The notes beneath the pieces are model-generated. The model did not search any database, had not been told where the DNA came from, and worked only from the letters and a program-made list of their open reading frames with translations. Below, piece by piece: positions 7,457 through 9,422 of a DNA stretch of 9,422 nucleotides. How positions within the stretch are numbered: the stretch's first letter is position 1; every line of letters begins with the position of its first letter. This DNA is from Lentimicrobiaceae bacterium. GTDB lineage: Bacteria > Bacteroidota > Bacteroidia > Bacteroidales > WCHB1-69. Both the position numbers and the translations under genes were made by a program. The stretch is taken from assembly GCA_009787675.1 (NCBI GenBank), contig WQSU01000076.1, positions 1-9,422 on the forward strand, given 5' to 3'.

Positions 7457-8500
7457 ATGAATATACTTCGCTCTCTCCTCCTCCCCTTCTCGCTCATCTT
7501 CGGCGCCATCGCCCTCCTCCGAAGACGAAAGTTCAAAAACGCCCCCCACTCCCCTATCCCCACCATCTGCATCGGAAACCTCCGCGTGGGCGGAACCGGA
7601 AAAACACCATTTGTGGAGTATCTTGCAAAGTTTTTGTCGCAAAACCACCAAATTGCCATTTTAAGCAGAGGCTACGGCAGAAAAACTAAAGGCTATCTCA
7701 ATGTAAAAGAAATAGAAATCCTTAGTAGTGAAGTTATTGGGGATGAGCCAATGATGTACGCCACGCATTTTCCCAATGTGGAGGTCGTGGTGTGCGAGAA
7801 AAGAAAAATCGGCATAGAAAAGTTGTTGCAGAAAAATCCAAACTTGGAGGCGATCATTTTAGATGATGCGTTTCAACATTTATCCGTAAATTACTCATTG
7901 CGAATACTTTTAACCGAGTATGAACGTCCGTTTTTTAAAGATTTTCCACTTCCGGCAGGAAATTTACGAGAGTTTAGATCCGCCGCAAAGTATGCAGATA
8001 TCATCGTGGTTACCAAATGCCCGGAGGAATTGTCAACGGAAGAAAAAGAGCGCTTTTTACTGGCGCTAAAGCCAAGAAAAGGGCAACAGGTTTATTTTGT
8101 GGGGATTCGGTATGATGATGAGATGATGAGACGATTAGATGATGAGATGCTGAAAGATAATTCTCAAATCCCAAATCTCACCTCTCATTCCTCACCTCTC
8201 CTCATCACCGGCATTGCCAACCCCGCCCCCTTAGTGCGTTATTTAGAGGCGCAGTACGGAACGGTGCACAAACTGCATTTTCCCGATCATCACGAGTTTA
8301 CAAAAAAAGATATTGATAAAATTATTCGCTTGAAAGAACAGTTGGGTGGGGAAAACTGCACGCTGCTCACCACCGAAAAAGATGCGGTTCGCCTGCAGGC
8401 GTTTAAGAACATGCCTGAGTATCACACTGTTTCCATCGAAATTGTTTTTTTGGAAAATGAAACCGTGTTTAAAGAAAAACTTCTTTCTTTGCTCTCATAA
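7457..8500 (+). CDS. lpxK: Tetraacyldisaccharide 4'-kinase, LpxK
   Basis: Inner-membrane kinase that phosphorylates the 4' position of the tetraacyldisaccharide precursor to form lipid IVA in lipid A synthesis. At 347 residues it is normal for the family. The N-terminal hydrophobic helix (about 4-20, followed by LRRRKFK) anchors it to the membrane. IGNLRVGGTGKTP (39-51) is the characteristic Walker A region. Other family motifs are LSRGYGRKTKG (69-79), GDEPMM (95-100), LDDAFQH (135-141), PLPAGNLRE (164-172) and VTKCP (185-189). The second lobe has LLITGIANPAPL (248-259), FPDHHEFT and LLTTEKDAVRL. The linker at about 218-246 carries a repeat-derived insertion (DDEMMRRLDDEM then a Ser/Pro-rich run). 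The first 110 bases use unusually C-rich codons. It lies 21 bases after the membrane-protein gene and 2 bases before the surface-protein gene. Confidence 0.96.
   Translation: MNILRSLLLPFSLIFGAIALLRRRKFKNAPHSPIPTICIGNLRVGGTGKTPFVEYLAKFLSQNHQIAILSRGYGRKTKGYLNVKEIEILSSEVIGDEPMMYATHFPNVEVVVCEKRKIGIEKLLQKNPNLEAIILDDAFQHLSVNYSLRILLTEYERPFFKDFPLPAGNLREFRSAAKYADIIVVTKCPEELSTEEKERFLLALKPRKGQQVYFVGIRYDDEMMRRLDDEMLKDNSQIPNLTSHSSPLLITGIANPAPLVRYLEAQYGTVHKLHFPDHHEFTKKDIDKIIRLKEQLGGENCTLLTTEKDAVRLQAFKNMPEYHTVSIEIVFLENETVFKEKLLSLLS
8114..8206 (+). repeat. Repeat-dyad insertion within lpxK
   Basis: GATGATGAGATG occurs exactly at 8114-8125 and again at 8138-8149 (24-base period, 8 codons, giving DDEM twice). 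A second pair, CTCACCTCTC, occurs at 8177-8186 and 8191-8200 (14-base period). The two halves are roughly complementary: 8114-8125 against 8195-8206 pairs at 10 of 12 positions. The whole is thus an imperfect inverted repeat built from direct repeats, sitting in frame in the variable linker just before LLITGIANP. The reading frame and flanking motifs remain intact. Confidence 0.75.
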
Positions 8501-8502
8501 AA

Positions 8503-9422
8503 ATGATGCGTAAATTTATACTGTTTTTCGGGCTCTTTCTCTTATGCCATGCGGGGTTTGCCACACACCAGCGTGCAGGCGAAATTACATATAAGCACGT
8601 GAGCAAACTAACCTACGAATTTACAATCATTACCTACACTTACACGCCAAGCGCCGCTGACCGCCCTGAAATAGAGGTGTTTTGGGGTGATAAATCCAGT
8701 TCAACCATTCCCCGACAATCAAAAACATCGGTAGGTAAGGATATTTCCAAGAATATTTACGTGGCGCAACACACCTTTTCTTCTAACAGCACCTATAAGG
8801 TTACTTTTGAAGATCCTAACCGCAACTACGGCATTCTTAACATTCCCAAGTCGGATAATATCCCGTTTTTTATAGAAACAATCATTGTTATTGATCCTTC
8901 TTTAGGTACTAATAATTCAATACAACTTCTTAATCCTCCGTTAGATAATGGCTGTGAGGGGGTTACCTATTATCACAATGTTGGCGCTTATGATGTTGAT
9001 GGCGATTCACTATCTTATGAATTGATTGATTGTCGCGGCTTGGATGGGCTTCCCATTCCGGGATATAAATTGCCGGAGGCATCGCAATATATTAAAATGG
9101 ATGCAGTTACGGGCGATTTGATTTGGGAAACGCCTAAAACACAAGGTGAGTATAATATTGCCATTCTAATTTCCGAGTATAGGAAAGGACAATTTATGGG
9201 GAGCGTAGTGCGCGATATGCAAATTACCATTGCTATTTGCAATAATAAACCACCAAAAGTAGATTGTTCAGATACTTGCGTGATTGCCGGAACCTTCATA
9301 AATTTGGATATTTTGGTAACCGATGAAACCTCCTCGCAGGTAACGCTCACAGCTACAGGCAGTCCGTTTATGGTAGCCTCTTCTCCCGCCATTCCCATCA
9401 ATGTGTCGGGAACGCCGCCGCT
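8503..9422 (+). CDS. N-terminal part of a large secreted surface protein, gliding-motility-associated type (3' end off the window)
   Basis: 306 codons are visible with no stop before the edge. Two adjacent ATGs (8503, 8506) lie 2 bases after lpxK stops; either gives a signal peptide (MMRKFILFFGLFLLCHAGFA, cleavage near residue 20). The mature N-terminus THQRAGEITYKHV and the region that follows match, from memory, the opening domain of long Bacteroidota proteins ending in a gliding-motility or T9SS C-terminal domain. DVDGDSLSYEL (164-174) is a cadherin- or PKD-like calcium-binding style motif. VTGDLIWETPKTQGEYNIAI (about 202-221, ending before SEYRKG) is a repeated-Ig-style strand pattern seen in these proteins. 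After residue about 248 a new domain with cysteine pairs (DCSDTC) begins. The protein is probably an adhesin or cell-surface filament, exported by Sec and then T9SS, but its C-terminal sorting domain is not in view. Confidence 0.78.
   Translation, partial: MMRKFILFFGLFLLCHAGFATHQRAGEITYKHVSKLTYEFTIITYTYTPSAADRPEIEVFWGDKSSSTIPRQSKTSVGKDISKNIYVAQHTFSSNSTYKVTFEDPNRNYGILNIPKSDNIPFFIETIIVIDPSLGTNNSIQLLNPPLDNGCEGVTYYHNVGAYDVDGDSLSYELIDCRGLDGLPIPGYKLPEASQYIKMDAVTGDLIWETPKTQGEYNIAILISEYRKGQFMGSVVRDMQITIAICNNKPPKVDCSDTCVIAGTFINLDILVTDETSSQVTLTATGSPFMVASSPAIPINVSGTPP

Noticed and set aside
7357..7659. Minus-strand open frames of 70 and 100 codons over the lpxK start
   Set aside because: They arise because the C-rich coding strand of lpxK has few stop trinucleotides on the complement. 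The translations are low-complexity (Arg/Glu/Ser-rich) with no family resemblance.
9015..9401. Minus-strand open frame of 128 codons at the right end
   Set aside because: The plus strand here is an uninterrupted continuation of the surface-protein gene with clear domain motifs, so the minus frame is a by-product.
1..9422. Mobile element, phage, defence system or CRISPR
   Set aside because: No transposase, integrase, nuclease, methylase or spaced-repeat array was found. The tandem repeats present have no regular unique spacers.

Overview
The window reads as chromosome from a member of the Bacteroidota, probably an uncultivated Bacteroidales-like or related lineage. Three things point there. 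One protein ends in a type IX secretion (T9SS) sorting domain. The last gene starts like the large gliding-motility-associated or T9SS surface proteins. A clean Bacteroidota-type -7 promoter element (TAnnTTTG) sits ahead of asnS, and Shine-Dalgarno sequences are mostly absent. By eye the base composition is moderately AT-rich. No RNA genes, CRISPR arrays, insertion sequences or phage genes were seen.

Layout. Positions 1-1195 (minus strand) hold most of ffh, the signal recognition particle GTPase, cut by the left edge inside its M domain. A 142-base AT-rich divergent intergenic region follows. On the plus strand, 1338-3440 encodes a secreted M28 zinc aminopeptidase with two fibronectin III-like modules and a T9SS tail. 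Nine bases later, 3450-4844 encodes an exported DUF5106-like protein with a C-terminal thioredoxin fold and a CPTC active site. After a short gap carrying a good promoter element, 4912-9422 is a tightly packed run: asnS, an ECF-type sigma factor, a four-helix membrane protein (possible anti-sigma partner), lpxK of lipid A synthesis, and the 5' part of a large secreted surface protein that runs off the right edge. Gaps in this run are 1, 12, 21 and 2 bases, so one transcript is plausible.

How the genes relate. Ffh (inner-membrane targeting), LpxK (lipid A of the outer membrane), the T9SS cargo peptidase, the thioredoxin-fold protein and the surface protein all concern the envelope or export. 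The sigma factor and membrane protein inside the same run could link envelope state to transcription, but that is inference.

The most unusual feature is a set of short tandem or dyad repeats. Two lie inside the T9SS sorting domain, one lies inside lpxK, and one lies just upstream of ffh. The three coding ones keep the reading frame and fall in regions where the protein should tolerate extra residues. They look like small dispersed repeats that have entered genes as in-frame insertions. I found no convincing new multi-gene system; the repeats and the sigma/membrane-protein pair are the leads worth following.
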